Assembly: GCF_033115175.1 (NCBI RefSeq)
Contig: NC_084836.1
Location: forward strand, 77,280,253 to 77,344,252
DNA from: Lepus europaeus
Lineage: Eukaryota; Chordata; Mammalia; Lagomorpha; Leporidae
Length of the DNA: 64,000 nucleotides
Direction: 5' to 3'
The position numbers were made by a program, and so were the translations under genes. The notes under the pieces are model-generated. The model was not told where the DNA came from, searched no databases, and saw nothing but the letters and a program-made list of their open reading frames with translations. Below are positions 36,518 through 48,240 of this stretch, piece after piece. The stretch's first letter is position 1. The number at the start of each line of letters is the position of its first letter.

Positions 36518-36882
36518 CTCCAGCACCAGGTGGAGACCTGGAGGCACCTCCCGCAGCGGCTGCTGCCCTTCTGGGGTCAGATTGGGTGGCAACTCCGGCA
36601 TCTGCTCCCCAGCCAGAGCCACCTGAAGCCTGTCTGTCCCTGGCAACTGTGCCAGCTGTGGAGGCCCTGGAGCCCCCTGCATCTCCAGAAGCCAAACCAG
36701 AGCCAGAGCGTCCCCAGCCCTGGTTCACGAAGCGGCGCTGGCCCTGGGGCCGCCGGCGTGGGCAGCGCGCAATCTCCAATGAGGACCGTCCCCACTGTCG
36801 TTCACCCAGCTGGGTGCGCACCCTTCTAAGCTGCTTCCCCATCCGCTCATTGGGGCCCCGCTCCCGCCCCAGCCACAAGTGA
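36518..36882 (+). CDS. RalGDS-like terminal exon: Pro/Ala/Glu-rich linker and basic C-terminal tail
   Basis: Acceptor attttctcctcctgcag. Spliced from D3 (one leftover base) it is open for about 121 codons to TGA at 36,880. The first 70 or so residues are Ala/Pro/Glu-rich (APAPGGDLEAPPAAAAALL..., PSPEAKPEPERP-like), comparable in composition and place to the linker between REM and CDC25 in RalGDS. The last 50 or so residues are very basic with aromatic residues: WFTKRRWPWGRRRGQRA, then a Cys/Ser/Arg region ending SRPSHK. I do not recognise this tail as part of any RalGDS-family catalytic domain. It might be a nuclear-localisation or membrane/nucleic-acid-binding segment, which is inference from composition only. 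No AATAAA is evident within the next 200 bp. Confidence 0.6.
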
Positions 36883-38820
36883 AACAACTGTGGTGGCAGC
36901 AAACCGGCTCTGCACAGCTCAGCTCCTGGGTCCTCCAGGGCCACCTCCAGCCAGAGCCATCCTGCCCCTGGGCAACACAGTTCATTTGTACCTCCCTCTC
37001 CTGCTCTCTGAGACAGTTTATTTAAATTCCCCTCAGTATGTAGTACAATATAGCTCTCTTCATGCTCCTGTGTGGATGCCAGTGCACTGAGTCCCCACCC
37101 GTGCTGTGCAGCCACCTTCTCCCTGCTGCACAAGGGAGCCCCACGCCGAGCACATGGGGACCTGGGGGGCACCCGCCGCTGTCCTGGAGCAGGGAGGAGG
37201 AAGCCCCTGTGTGTCCAGGGCTCACTGACTGCCCAGAAGAGTGAGGAATCCAGGGGAACCATGAAGCGGCCATGGGCTGGGTCAGTGCTCCCTCATGCTT
37301 AGGGACACGGGTTCTGAGGGTAAGCAGAGTGGCTGGTGTCCTCACCGGAGCCTCAGTGTTCTCATCTGTGACATGGGCTCACAGCCCTCCCCACAGGGCC
37401 CCATGGAGCCAGGTGGTTGAGATTCACTGAGTCTCCCTGCACACTCCGTGAACTCCTAGCTCCTCAGCTCCTAGCTCCTGACTCCTGGGTGAGGACTCAC
37501 ACAGGTTCCACATGGACAGGGTGGCCTTTCTCCCAGCGGGGGTAAACCTCGGTGTCTGGGGAACCGTGTCACCATCCGTCACTGTGATCTGAGCTCTGAC
37601 AGCCCATATCCAAGTGCCCACGGATGGGGCTCTGACAGGAGGAGCCCAGGAGTGCTTGGCCTGGATGGTGCAGGCAGTGGTGTCCACAGCACAGGAGAGA
37701 AATCAGGCCAGGCCAGGAAGCACCCTCACTGACAGACTGCCAAGTATCCAGGCCCAGATGCACTGTGGCTGTAAACGGGAGCTCTGTGCAGTGTCTCTGA
37801 TGGGAGGACGACTCCCTGCATGGGCTCCTGCTCTGTGTCAGGCACCTGGCAGGGCACTGGGCCCCTCCTCACCTGTAAGCAAGTAGCTGTAGTTGCCCCC
37901 ACAATACCGATGTGCAAGGTGCCCTGAGACGGGCCTGGGAACTCAGAGGTGGTTCCCCTCCTCCACTGCACCCAGATCGTGCCAGGCATCGAGCTAACCA
38001 CATGCAAAACTGCAGCTCAGAACCAGAAGCTGCAGGGAAGTCAATGGTCAGGGGAGTTCATTTTTCTGAAGACGCTGAAATCAGTGGTGATTTTCTTCAA
38101 GGTTTTCTCGGACTTTCAACAGGGCTTGGGCTGGGGTGGGCAGGCTGCCTGTAGGGCTTGAAGGAGGCAGTGGGAGGCAGTGGGAGTGGCCAGAACCCCA
38201 CCACAGTGTCCCTACCCACACTGGACACTGGGTAAAGCCATGAATCCTCCCCATCCCCTACAAATGGTACCTGGCATCTGAGAGCTAGGTGCTAACTGTG
38301 CAGGAGCTGAGGAGGGTGCACCTATCTGGGGGGCACAGGGCAGCTCCGTTTGCCTGGGGAGCTAGAGAACCCCCCTCATGGGCACCCCGACATCAGTCCC
38401 GTGGTGTGGATGACACGGCGCCTATCAGGGAATCTGTGGGGAGGTGTCATCACTCAGGATGGTTCATGTCCACAGATGCATGGGCAGAGCCGGGGTCAAT
38501 AACTGCTCCAGAACTGGGGGTCTCATGCTGGGATCCAGGGTGGCACAGGCTTGTGAACCCCCCAGTAGGGTTCCTGGAGGAATGGGTGCTGGGGTTAGTG
38601 TGACCACTAGGTTGCCTTTGTCCCCAGAGGCTTTCGGCCCATATGGGCCAGAAGGGGTGATGTCATGTCTAGCAGAGAGTGCCTGAGTCCCTCCGGGGCC
38701 CTCTGTCCATGGTGGCTACCGTGAATGTGCTCGGTGTCGGCAGCTGGGGGCGTCTGCGTCCCTGCAGGGCCTCCTGTCCTCCCCGTGGTCTCCCACTGCC
38801 TCCTTCTGGGCACTCTGGGA
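36883..38820. other. 3' flank of the RalGDS-like locus
   Basis: GC-rich, presumably 3' untranslated and intergenic. No AATAAA near the stop. No further REM or CDC25 exon could be recognised. Confidence 0.4.
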
Positions 38821-38889
38821 CAGCAGGGGTGACTGTCTCATTTCCTGCTGCTCTCAGTCAATTCCCCAGAGCAGCTACACATGTGGAGG

Positions 38890-39225
38890 AAGGTGCTGTG
38901 GTTTGCAAGTCTGTAGCTCCTAGTCCCCGTCAGGACAACCCAATGGGCTGGGGTCTGATGAGGCAGGGGGCGGTGCACACGAGTAGAGAGAAGCCCACGT
39001 TTGCAGCTGGGACCCAGGGAGCCTGGGCCCCAGAAGATTTTACAAGGAGCCTTCTGGGAGTGAGCTTCAGAGGCCTCTGCCATGATGACTCTTGGGCCAA
39101 CACTGGGCCCTGCACCAAAGTCTGCTCCTTGTCATTTCCACTTACAGCCTCCACAACTGTGACCTCTCCTCCTTAAGTAGCTTGTCTCAGGTGTTTCACT
39201 GTAGTAATGACAAGCTGAGCAATAC
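38890..39225 (+). mobile_element. Possible MLT1-type LTR relic
   Basis: The right end (cacaactgtgacctctcctcc ... gcaatacagcc) resembles the 3' end of mammalian MaLR LTRs. Tentative. Confidence 0.3.
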
Positions 39226-39639
39226 AGCCTATGAGTCAGGAAAGGAAGCCAGCAGCCACAGGCTGTTAGTGCTCCCCAAGCCATTGCCTCTGGACCAGCT
39301 GTCCTGCTAGGAAGCTATTTGTCACAACAAGGTCTTAACACACAGTTTTCCTGGAAGCTATCAATCCAGTAGATTACTACCACCAACTATGGCATTGGGA
39401 TCAGCAGAAGAATCATCATCAGATTTTCAACACTGTCTGCCTAAGTACAGCGGGTTGGCTTTTACATATGACTGCAAGCACGGAAGTTAAAATTGAGTAC
39501 TTATTTCCCAGACAATTGGTGTAAACCGCTTTGAAAATTTGGTGTTTGCTGGGGGCAGTGGGACAAGTTGCATGGAAACCACGGTTGGCCCCACAGCAAC
39601 TCCTATGGTTGCATGGTCAGTTAGGAACCTGAGCGCCAG

Positions 39640-39958
39640 GGGCTGGCATTGTGTCACAGCAGGTTCAGCCACCACTCATGACAGCGGAATCCCATACTGG
39701 AGTGCTGGTTCAAGTCCTGGCTGCTTCACTTCCCATCCACTCCCTGCAAATGTGCCTGGGAAAGCAACAGAACATGTCTCAAGTGCTTGGGCCCCTGCGC
39801 CCAAGTTGGAAACCCAGAAGCAACTCCTGGATCCTGGTTTCAGATTCGCCCTGCCCTGCCTTGCTGTTGCAACCATTTGGGGAGTGAACCAACAGAAGGG
39901 AGGTCTCTTTCTCCCTGTCACTTTGTCTTTCAAATAAATAAATACATCTGAAAAAAAT
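39640..39958 (+). mobile_element. C-repeat SINE
   Basis: Forward copy from GGGGCTGGCATTGTG to the AAATAAATAAATACA tail. Confidence 0.9.
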
Positions 39959-39989
39959 GTCAACATCAGCTTTGTGAGATACAAATTTG

Positions 39990-40240
39990 GGGTGCCAGGT
40001 AGATCACCTGCATCCCACACTGGAGTGCCTGGGCTCGATCTGGCTCTTGACTTGGGCTTCCTGCTAATGCACACCCCAGGAAGTCACAGGTGATGGCTCA
40101 AGGGGTTGGGTTCCCGTCTCTGAGTTTAGCCAGGCCCAGCCCAATCCTGGATATTGTGGGCATCTGGGATGTAAAACAGCAAGGTGCAGCTGTCTGCCTG
40201 TCTGCCTTTCAAATAAATAAGTAAAAGTTTTAAAGACACA
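39990..40240 (+). mobile_element. Diverged C-type SINE
   Basis: Older forward copy (GGGTTCCCGTCTCTGAG; GGGCATCTGGGATGTAAA; CAAATAAATAAG tail). Confidence 0.65.
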
Positions 40241-40825
40241 GGTTTTTTATACCTGTCATGGTTGTTAGGTGGTGTGTTCAAAGACAAAGAAAAGATGCAG
40301 AAGGGACCTACCAAATGTCTAGACTTATGCCTCATTGAATCAGTACTCATTATTGAGCACCGCTCTGTGACTGACACTGTTGCTTTCTTAGGGAATGCAG
40401 AAGTGGGAGGGAGAAAAAGACGAGAATCCTGCCTGCGTGAGGCCACCGCGGCAGGTGGTAAACAGAGGCACGTCACTGTGTGGATTCTGCAGGGGCATTA
40501 GAACGTGAGTGCTGTGGGGGAATCCAGAGGGGAGGAAAATGGGGAGGGGGAGTGTATGTGGGTGGAAAGACAGAAGCTTGGAAGGCAAGTGCTGCAGGCA
40601 GAGGGGACTGCAGCCATCCAGGTATGTTGGGGAGGAGATCTCAGCAGAGACAGCAAGGAAGAGGAAGACAGGCTTTGAGGCAGCCAGCAGTGTGCCTGCA
40701 GCAGAGGACTGGGCTGTGAGGGAGGGCTGAGAGCCATCCCAGAGGGGAGGAGGTGGGGCGTGTGAGCTTTCACTCTGCAGTGGGGCCTCTGACCAGAGGA
40801 GTGAACTTATCTTGTTTTTTGATGA

Positions 40826-40948
40826 ACACACACACAGGCATACACCCCTACACATATGCATGCTTATACATGCATACACATATGTACACATACATATACA
40901 CATGAATGCACACATACACATGAATGAACACATAAACACATACACATG
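40826..40948. repeat. CA-rich microsatellite (ACACAT-type)
   Basis: Imperfect ACACAT/ACACAC repeats, about 120 bp. Confidence 0.85.
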
Positions 40949-41099
40949 AAATTTTGGTCATGGATTATAACAATTTTTCTTTCAGAACCCCACTGGAAAA
41001 TATAAATATTCTTGATATTTTATTCCCCTTGAAAACTGCTTACTTTCTTAAGGCCAGAGAGTAAAGGACACGAATGAGCACTGAAGGGGGGTCTGTCAT

Positions 41100-41260
41100 A
41101 GGTTTCAATCTTGGCTCTGCTTTTAACTGAGACATTGGTCCATCAAGTTCCTTGACCTTAGTGGCTCACTAGTCTGTAAAATGAGTTTGAACATTCCCAC
41201 TTCTAAGATCTGTCCATATTGAATATGAAAATCAATTCAAAAATATTCAGATCAACTGTT
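41100..41260 (+). mobile_element. MIR SINE relic
   Basis: Forward MIR phrases: CAATCTTGGCTCTGC ... TTCCTTGACCTTAG ... CTGTAAAATGAG. Confidence 0.6.
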
Positions 41261-41394
41261 GAAAGTTATGTGAATATAAGATACTGCTTGAATCTTTGTC
41301 TTATTACAAAGACATAACTAATATGCAAAGATAAAATACCAGAACAATAACAAGCAGTAGCTTTAGAAGAAGCAGAAATTACTGATTTTCTCTG

Positions 41395-41590
41395 TGTTAG
41401 ACATGATTCTAACTACTGAATGAACATGTTATTTAACTCTCACAATAAGTCTATCGGGTAGAATTCTGTTTCACAGAGAAGGAAGAGTGGAGATTGCTTA
41501 ACAAAGATCACACAGCTAGGAACTTGTGGAGATAGACATGGGCTGAAGAACCTGCATGTTTTCTAAACCAAAACTGTTTCAATGATATGT
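41395..41590 (-). mobile_element. MIR SINE relic
   Basis: Reverse MIR: TAACTCTCACAATAAGTCTATCGGG ... is recognisable in part, with GATCACACAGCTAGGAA. Confidence 0.65.
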
Positions 41591-42569
41591 GCATCTGCTC
41601 AGCTTTCGCAAGCAAAAAAAATTGGTAATGAGCCATTTCTAAGGGTCTCAAAAGTATCACTACTCTACTTAATAGTCCATTCCAGATACCCCACTTAGTT
41701 AAAGCCACCCTAATGTCATAAATCGCACTGCAACAGTCCTGTTTCATCCACAGATTTACTCTGTAGCTCCGTTTCTAGCACATAAACGAAACTGTCTCCC
41801 AATCTCATTCTTTCACAACACACTTTTTATTTTAAAAAATCAAATATATGGAAAAACTTGCAAAACTTACATTGAATTGTCAACCACTTTACAACTTGTC
41901 ACTATCTTTTACTCTCTCTCTCTTTCTCTTTATCGCTCACCATTCTCTGTCTTTCTCTCTCTACAGATAGATACAGTGATGAATATAAATGTCAGTGACA
42001 GTATCAATGTGGACATCAGTATCTCACACCTGTTCCTATGCTTTTTTTTGCATGTAACCACTTAATAGTGAGTTGCATTCCTGCATGACTCTTTATTTTA
42101 AATATGCTAGTGAAGAGCAGATTTTTGGTGCAGGGGTGTATTTTGGTGGCTATATTTTAAGTTATTTTAGAGGTGTTTTTCCCTCCAACAGATTTTTTTA
42201 GATCCTGCCTTCATTCCTCCAACCAGCTCCATTCACAAACACATAACTCCACAGCTGCTCTCCTGTGATCACACCAAGTCCCCTGCATCCAGAGAAAATC
42301 CTTTCTGAACCGGGTACTGGACTCATTTCTAAATGCAAAATCTGTCTTATTTTGAAACTTCTATTCTAGAAAATCTTAGTGCATCGCATGAAGTATATGC
42401 TTATATCCTAGTAGGGTTTGGAAATTTCAGACTTCTTGGTCTCACATGGGGGGAAAGTTGGGATACAGAGTTAAGGAATATGTTTTGTTTTCAAAATATA
42501 TCAATGTATTGATTTAATACATCTATAGTAAGCTTTTACTATATGCGAGACCACGTGCATAATAGATAG

Positions 42570-42775
42570 CTACAACTATGATCTTCTGTGTATAAAGTTA
42601 ATAAAAAATGGCCTTATTAGAGAATGGGACTGGGAATGGGAGAGGGAGGAAGAGGGTTGGGAGTGTTGGGAGGGTGGGTATGGTGGGAAGTGTCACTATA
42701 TTCCTAAAGTTGTACTTAGGGAGTGCATGAGGTTTGTATTTCTTTAATAAAAGCTTTCTTTGGGGGAAAATAAAA
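42570..42775 (+). mobile_element. L1 3' end
   Basis: Forward rabbit-type L1 3' UTR: TGTGTATAAAGTTAATAAAA, the G-rich GGGAATGGGAGAGGG tract and CACTATATTCCTAAAGTTGT. Same segment as the minus copies at 46.7, 51.4 and 62.4 kb. Confidence 0.8.
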
Positions 42776-45639
42776 GCAAAAACATAAACATAACAGTTAA
42801 CCAAGTCACACACAAAAGAGCTATGGAGCAAGGACAAGTAGGAAGAAAAACTGGAAACTTCCCGCGTGTTTTTGAGTCGCCTTTTCCATCGCTCAGTGTT
42901 TGCCTGGTTGCTGCGCACCTGCGACGACTTTCCAGAAGCCTCGTAACGCTGGCTTTGCCTCTGCTGCCTGATGTCCTCATACTTTCTGCCAGTTTTCTTA
43001 CTGACAGCCCAGCAACAAACATTCATTACTGCCGGTGATGCTCAAATTGTTCTCATTGTTAACTTGTCCTTCTGAGCAATACTTGTGTACTTCTTGTCAA
43101 TAACAGTTTGCTTCATGGAATTCTGTTCTCTCATTTATATTATGAAGCCATTCTCTTTTAGGGATTTTGAGGATTGGAAATTATATTTGTAATAGAGAGT
43201 GATATTCGGCATAGAGACAGAGATCAGTAACTTCATTATGGCAGAACATCATATCTCCTTCAACTTGTTCATGGTTGATTCCGTTTATGTTATTCACTAT
43301 ATAATTACTTACCACCTCCAGATGGTAGGCTAGCATACTGGAACATGCAGTATGGAACAACAACAACCCCTGCCTCAAAGTTGTCTGTAGCCCAATGGCA
43401 AAAAGTCAAGAGAGATTCAGAAGATGAGAAGTAATGCACAAATGGCCAGCCCCATGGGTAGATGGCAGATCTAGTGGAGATTAGAGAACCCTGTCAGAGA
43501 CAATGGCATTGAAGTCAGAATTTGCGCAGGCTGTGTTTAATAAAGTGCCTAGGACATTGGCCATGGTAAAGTGGAGAAAGAGACTACCCTAGGAACAGAA
43601 CCTGCATGAGCAAAGGCCCCTGAAGCCAATGAAGAATATGAAATATCTAGGAACTTCAAGAGACAATTTAGCTCCAAACTGAAATGACTGAGAATGCAGG
43701 CTGGGAAGACTTATGGAGAATACAATCATATTTTAAATATTTTTTAGATATTTGAAGAGATTAATCATTAATTGGTACAGAGAAAATTTTACCTTATAGC
43801 AAATATTAGAAGTTTGGGGGCCATGTTTTCTAGAGGCAACACAATGAAATTAGACATGTCATGACAAGAACAGACTGTGCTCCATAATACTCCATACTGA
43901 GAACATGCTTTGCCTGAAGTTTGCAACATGTGTATTCATGAATTTGAAAAGAAAGAAGAGAACGATGGACAGAGAAGAAAGGGAGCAAAGTGGAAAGACT
44001 AGAAAGAAGAAAAAAGGTAAGGTAGAAAAATCAAGAACGATTGAGAGAGAGAAATAATTATTTCTGATGAACTTCCATTTATTTCCTTGATGGAACATAT
44101 TTATAGTATTCTCCAAGGTATCACCAAGACATTCATGCTAACAGGATGTTTATACCAGAGATGAGATTGGATTGAAATCCTAGTTCACTCTGGGGCTAAT
44201 GAAAGTGAAGATTGGAGTTTAAGCATCACTTTCTCCTAGAGTGCAGGAACAAGGAAACGGGGGTCAAAGGGCAGTGACACACTGACCAGGACAGCACTAG
44301 GAAAGGGCCCCTTCCTGGAACCAGTGGGCTTCCAGGGGCCGGGCTCTCCCAGCTGAGTGGCACTGTGAGACAGTCCGGGTCTCAGGGCTCTCAAGACAAG
44401 CCCCACACACGCTAAGGTGGTGAAGACAAACCCCACCCAAGGGCGCTCCTCCTCCTCCTCCCCCAGTTAGTATTTATTCTCAGCACCGGTTCCACATGGT
44501 TTTTCATCCTCTACCTATTGCACTGTTGTAACCTGTTGGCCATTATCTGATTTTTGTACAAGAATAAAAGCTTTGTTACAGAAATCAGCATACTATCTTT
44601 TTTTTTAAAAATCTGGAGAAAAGATACTATTGTAACTGAAAATATGGTCAGGTGTAAATTATCAGCCTTCTACCTGTCCAGTCAGATTACATCCATTTTA
44701 TATTTGCCGGAAATACTGATGGCTTCCTTTTTGTTTCTGTAAATTCTAATTTCTATCGCAGCATCATGGATTTTTAAATTTAACATTTCATTACAAAGTT
44801 CTCAGAATTGGTTAACTCATTTTTACCAGGACAGTTATTGATCAAGCAAATTCAACAGCCATTTGGGATTAAAAAAAAACAAAGGCAGCGCTAGTGTTGT
44901 AAGCTCTTTATCTGCAACGTGAACCTTACTGGAGTGTATTGTGGATGACACCACCTTTCTCAGATAGTGACATATGCATTCCTGCCCTATTTAAGCAGGC
45001 CAATTGAACTGTGGCTTTGAGGAGGGCTGATCAGGGGGCTTGGCTGGACACTGGAGGAAAGCATCTTACCTCAAGGGCTAATATAACTCAAGCCATTAAA
45101 AGGCACCCCACTGAGGAGGATCTAATAAAACTTGAATTCCCTGGAACAGGTGCCCCCATAAATACAGGCAAACAGAGCATCTATCACTCTACATGGGACA
45201 ACCATGCACTTTTCCTTGTAAACAGACGGAGTTGCAGATCCAGAAACACTGAGTATGTCTGCACCATGCCCCTTTAAGTCTTGGCTCTGCCTTATGGAAA
45301 TTATCATGGAAAATCACTGGTGTGTCCATCACAGACTATAGAATGACTAATAAGAGAACTGTACTGTCTAAAATCAGAGAGAAAACTTGCATGGAAATAT
45401 CTGCTTTTTAAATAATTAATAACAATAAAAAAGATAAAAAAAGAAAACACTTAGACAACTGGACATTCTGCATGATTTGAAAGCTTCCAGTAATATTTTA
45501 TAGATAAAACTACATAAATAATATCTATGGTTTCATTACAACATGTCTGGATCTCAGTTTTTCAGTAGAATTTGTTATCTCCAAATCAACCAGGAAACAG
45601 GAACTCTTTGGTTCAAGAAACCTGTTCTTTTCAAAATTA
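42776..45639. other. Unassigned intergenic DNA
   Basis: Mostly AT-rich. A CpG-bearing patch at 42,860-43,040 gives opposite overlapping frames of 92-142 codons without domains. No gene called. Confidence 0.4.
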
Positions 45640-46030
45640 AGTAAATACAGCATTATTCACAATAATCAAACAGCAGAGGCACTACACAAATGTCCACAGA
45701 CAGAAAAATGGATAAACAAAATGCAGCACACACACAGAATGGAAAATCACTCAGCCTTAAAAAAGAAGTACATTCTGATATACACTACAGCTAGCATGAA
45801 CCTTGAGGTATTATGCTAAGGAAAATAAGCCAAACACAAAAGAACAAGCACTGTGTGACTGCTTCTATGAGGTGCCCAGTAGAGTCAAATTCACAGAGCT
45901 GGAAAGCAGAATGATACGGTCAAAGGCTAGGGTTAGTCAAGAAGAGAGAGTTGTTTAATGGTCATGGAGTTTCATTTACAGGATGTGAAGAGAGCTCCTG
46001 AGAGGATGGTGGTGATGGTGGCACAGCAAT
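45640..46030 (+). mobile_element. Old L1 ORF2 3' fragment
   Basis: CAGCATTATTCACAATAATC ... AAAATGGATAAACAAAATG ... is the familiar L1 ORF2 C-terminal region, broken by stops. Confidence 0.75.
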
Positions 46031-46083
46031 GTGGATGTATTTAATGCCACTTCCTTGCTCACTGAAAGATGGTTAACATCGAG

Positions 46084-46395
46084 GGAGCTGCCACTGTGGC
46101 ACAGTGGGTTACGCTGCTCAGGATGCCCACCTAACATATTGAAGTGCCGACTGTGGTCCCAGCCACACCGCTTCCAATCCAGCTTCCTACTAATGCATCC
46201 TTGGAAGGGGCAGAAGACTGGTAAGGTACTTGGCCCCCTGCCACCCAAATGGGATATCTGAATGGAACTGACTTGGCTCTGACCCGGCTCTCGCTGTTGC
46301 AGGTAATTTTGAGGGAGTGAACCAGTAGATGGATGATCTCTGTCTCTGTCTCTCTCTCTTCCCTGCAAATGAATATTTTTTATTTATATGAGTAT
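46084..46395 (+). mobile_element. C-repeat SINE, diverged
   Basis: Forward copy (GAGCTGCCACTGTGGCACAG ... TCTCTGTCTCTCTCTC). Confidence 0.8.
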
Positions 46396-46723
46396 ATATA
46401 TATGTTATAAAATGGTTAACATTATATAATATATAATACAATGTATCACATCTGCAACAAAACTAATGAAATTGAAAAAGTATGTTTTGGAATTGCTTCT
46501 TTTCAATTTATTCTGAGTTACCTTAATTCACTCACTTTCAAAACTGCTGTCATGCTATTAACTCAAGAAATTGCCTTATGACAACTGTCCCACCGTTGTA
46601 TATTTCTTAGAAGGCCCATGACTGAACATGCAGGTAGTAGCTACTGGAAACAATGAAGAAGCAATTCAGAGTGTGGGCAATTGCATCTTTAAGTTGTATT
46701 TTTTGAGTCTTTTTTTAACTTGT

Positions 46724-47812
46724 ATTTAATAAATACAAATTTCCAAAGTACAGCTCATGGATTACAATGGCTCTCCCCCCCGCCGCCATAACTTCCCTCC
46801 CACCTGCAATCCTCCCATCTCCCACTCCCTCTCCCATTCCATTCACATCAAGATTCATTTTCAATTATCTTTATATACAAAAGATCAATTTAGTACATAT
46901 TAAGTAAAGATTTCAACAGTTTGTACCCACACAGAAACATAAAGTGTAAACATAAAGAAAGAAATATAAAGTGTTTGAGTACTAGTTATAGCACGAATTC
47001 ACAATGTACAACACATTAAGGACAGAGATCCTACATGAGGAGTAAATGCACAGTGACTCCTGTCGTTGACCTAACAAATTGACACTCTTGTTTATGGCAT
47101 CAGTAATCTCCCTAGGCTCTTGTCATGAGTTGTCAAGGCTATGGAAGCCTTTTGAGCTCACTGACTCCGATCTTATTTAGACAAGGTCATAGTCAAAGTG
47201 GAAGTTCTCTCCTTCCTCCCTTCTTTGATGACCCATTCTTTCCACTGGGATCTCACTTGCAGAGATCTTTCATTTATGTTTTTTTTTTTTTTCAGAGTGT
47301 CTTGGTTTTCCATGTCTAAAATACTCTCATGGGTTCTTCATCCAAATCCGAATGCCTTAAGGGCTGATTCTGAGGCCAGAGTGCTGTTTAGGACATCTGC
47401 CATTCTATGAGGCTGCTGTGTATCCTGCTTCCCATGTTGGATCGTTCTCTCTTTTTTAATTCTATCAGTTAGTATTAGCAGATACTAGTCTTGTTTATGT
47501 GATCCCTTTGACTCTTAGACCTAACAGTGTGATCACCTGTGAGCTGAAATTGATCACTTGGACTAGTGAGATGGCATTGGTACATGCCACCTTGATGGAT
47601 TGAATTGGAATCCCCTGGCACGTTTCTAACTCTACCATTTGGGGCAAGTCCGATTGAGCATGTCCCAAATTGTACATTTCCTCCCTCTCTTATTCCCACT
47701 CTTATATTTAACAGAGATAACTTTTCAGTTAAATTTAAATACCTAAGAATAATTGTGTGTTAATTACAGAGTTCAACCAATAGTATTAAGTAGAACAACA
47801 ACAACAACAAAA
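46724..47812 (-). mobile_element. L1 3' end, minus orientation
   Basis: Begins with the reversed poly(A) junction and C-rich CTCCCATTCCATTCACATC tract, then about 1 kb of L1 3' UTR. Similar to the copies at 50.8-52.3 and 62.4-63.5 kb. Confidence 0.8.
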
Positions 47813-47819
47813 AACACTA

Positions 47820-48240
47820 AAAGGGATAAAGTATTAAGTTGTACATCTTAATGTTTATTGCAGCCCAATTCACAATAGCTAAGACCTGGAATCAACCTAA
47901 ATGCCCATCAACAGTAGACTGGATAAAGAAATTATGGGACATGTACTCTATAGAATACTATACAGAAGTCAAAAACAATGAAATCTGGTCATTTGCAACA
48001 AAATGGAGGAATCTGGAAAACATCATGCTGAATGAAATAAGCCAATCCCAAAGGGACAAATATATGTTCTCCCTGATCGGTGACAACTAACTGAGCACCA
48101 AAAAGGAAACCTGTTGACGTGAAATAGACACTATGAGAAACAGTGACTTGATCAGCCCTGTCCTGACTGTTGATGTAAACTTTATGTTGTATTTTTAGAA
48201 ATTCTCTAGTACACACTCTTGCCTTGGGGACTCACACTTG
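47820..48240 (+). mobile_element. L1 ORF2 C-terminal segment, inverted relative to adjacent L1 3' end
   Basis: Encodes the ORF2 end (TATTGCAGCCCAATTCACAA; ATGCCCATCAACAGTAGACT) in plus orientation, directly next to a minus-oriented 3' UTR. The reading is open for 83 codons (47,839-48,090), then stops. Confidence 0.8.

Larger units (their letters stand above)
30045..36882 (+). other. RalGDS-like locus: tandem REM (RasGEF_N) modules A-D plus terminal tail exon
   Basis: Four direct repeats, each built like the REM-coding exons of the Ral guanine nucleotide dissociation stimulator (RALGDS/RGL) family: exon 1 (start of REM, ending ...LLFHR or LLFYR), a 48-nt exon 2 and an exon 3 of about 190 nt (SILGTWL... 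helices). Introns between modules are also similar, so the unit was duplicated as a segment. First-exon ends are spaced about 1.86 kb (A to B), 1.84 kb (B to C) and 0.97 kb (C to D, shortened by a deletion). Intact exons share one phase scheme: exon 1 ends after two codon bases, exon 2 supplies the third and ends after two, and exon 3 ends after one base, which fits both the next module's exon 1 and the tail exon. In RalGDS proteins REM precedes and stabilises a CDC25 domain that loads GTP on RalA/RalB; no CDC25 exon is seen here. Whether it is one modular gene, a gene that skips decayed modules, or a transcribed pseudogene cannot be settled from sequence. Confidence 0.75.
40241..42569. other. 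Unassigned DNA with MIR relics and a CA-rich tract
   Basis: Holds the (ACACAT)n stretch at 40,826-40,948 and MIR relics listed separately. The minus frame 40,388-40,945 is a microsatellite artefact. Confidence 0.4.

Noticed and set aside
35558-37262. Two long minus-strand open frames (298 and 296 codons)
   Set aside because: They are antisense to the RalGDS-like exons and GC-rich introns, with no domain, no start context and no splice logic.
42598-43038. Opposite-strand frames of 92-142 codons
   Set aside because: The left part is L1 3' UTR; the right part has no domain and both strands are open equally.
47839-48090. 83-codon open frame as a gene
   Set aside because: It is the C-terminal end of L1 ORF2 within a truncated, inverted L1 piece.
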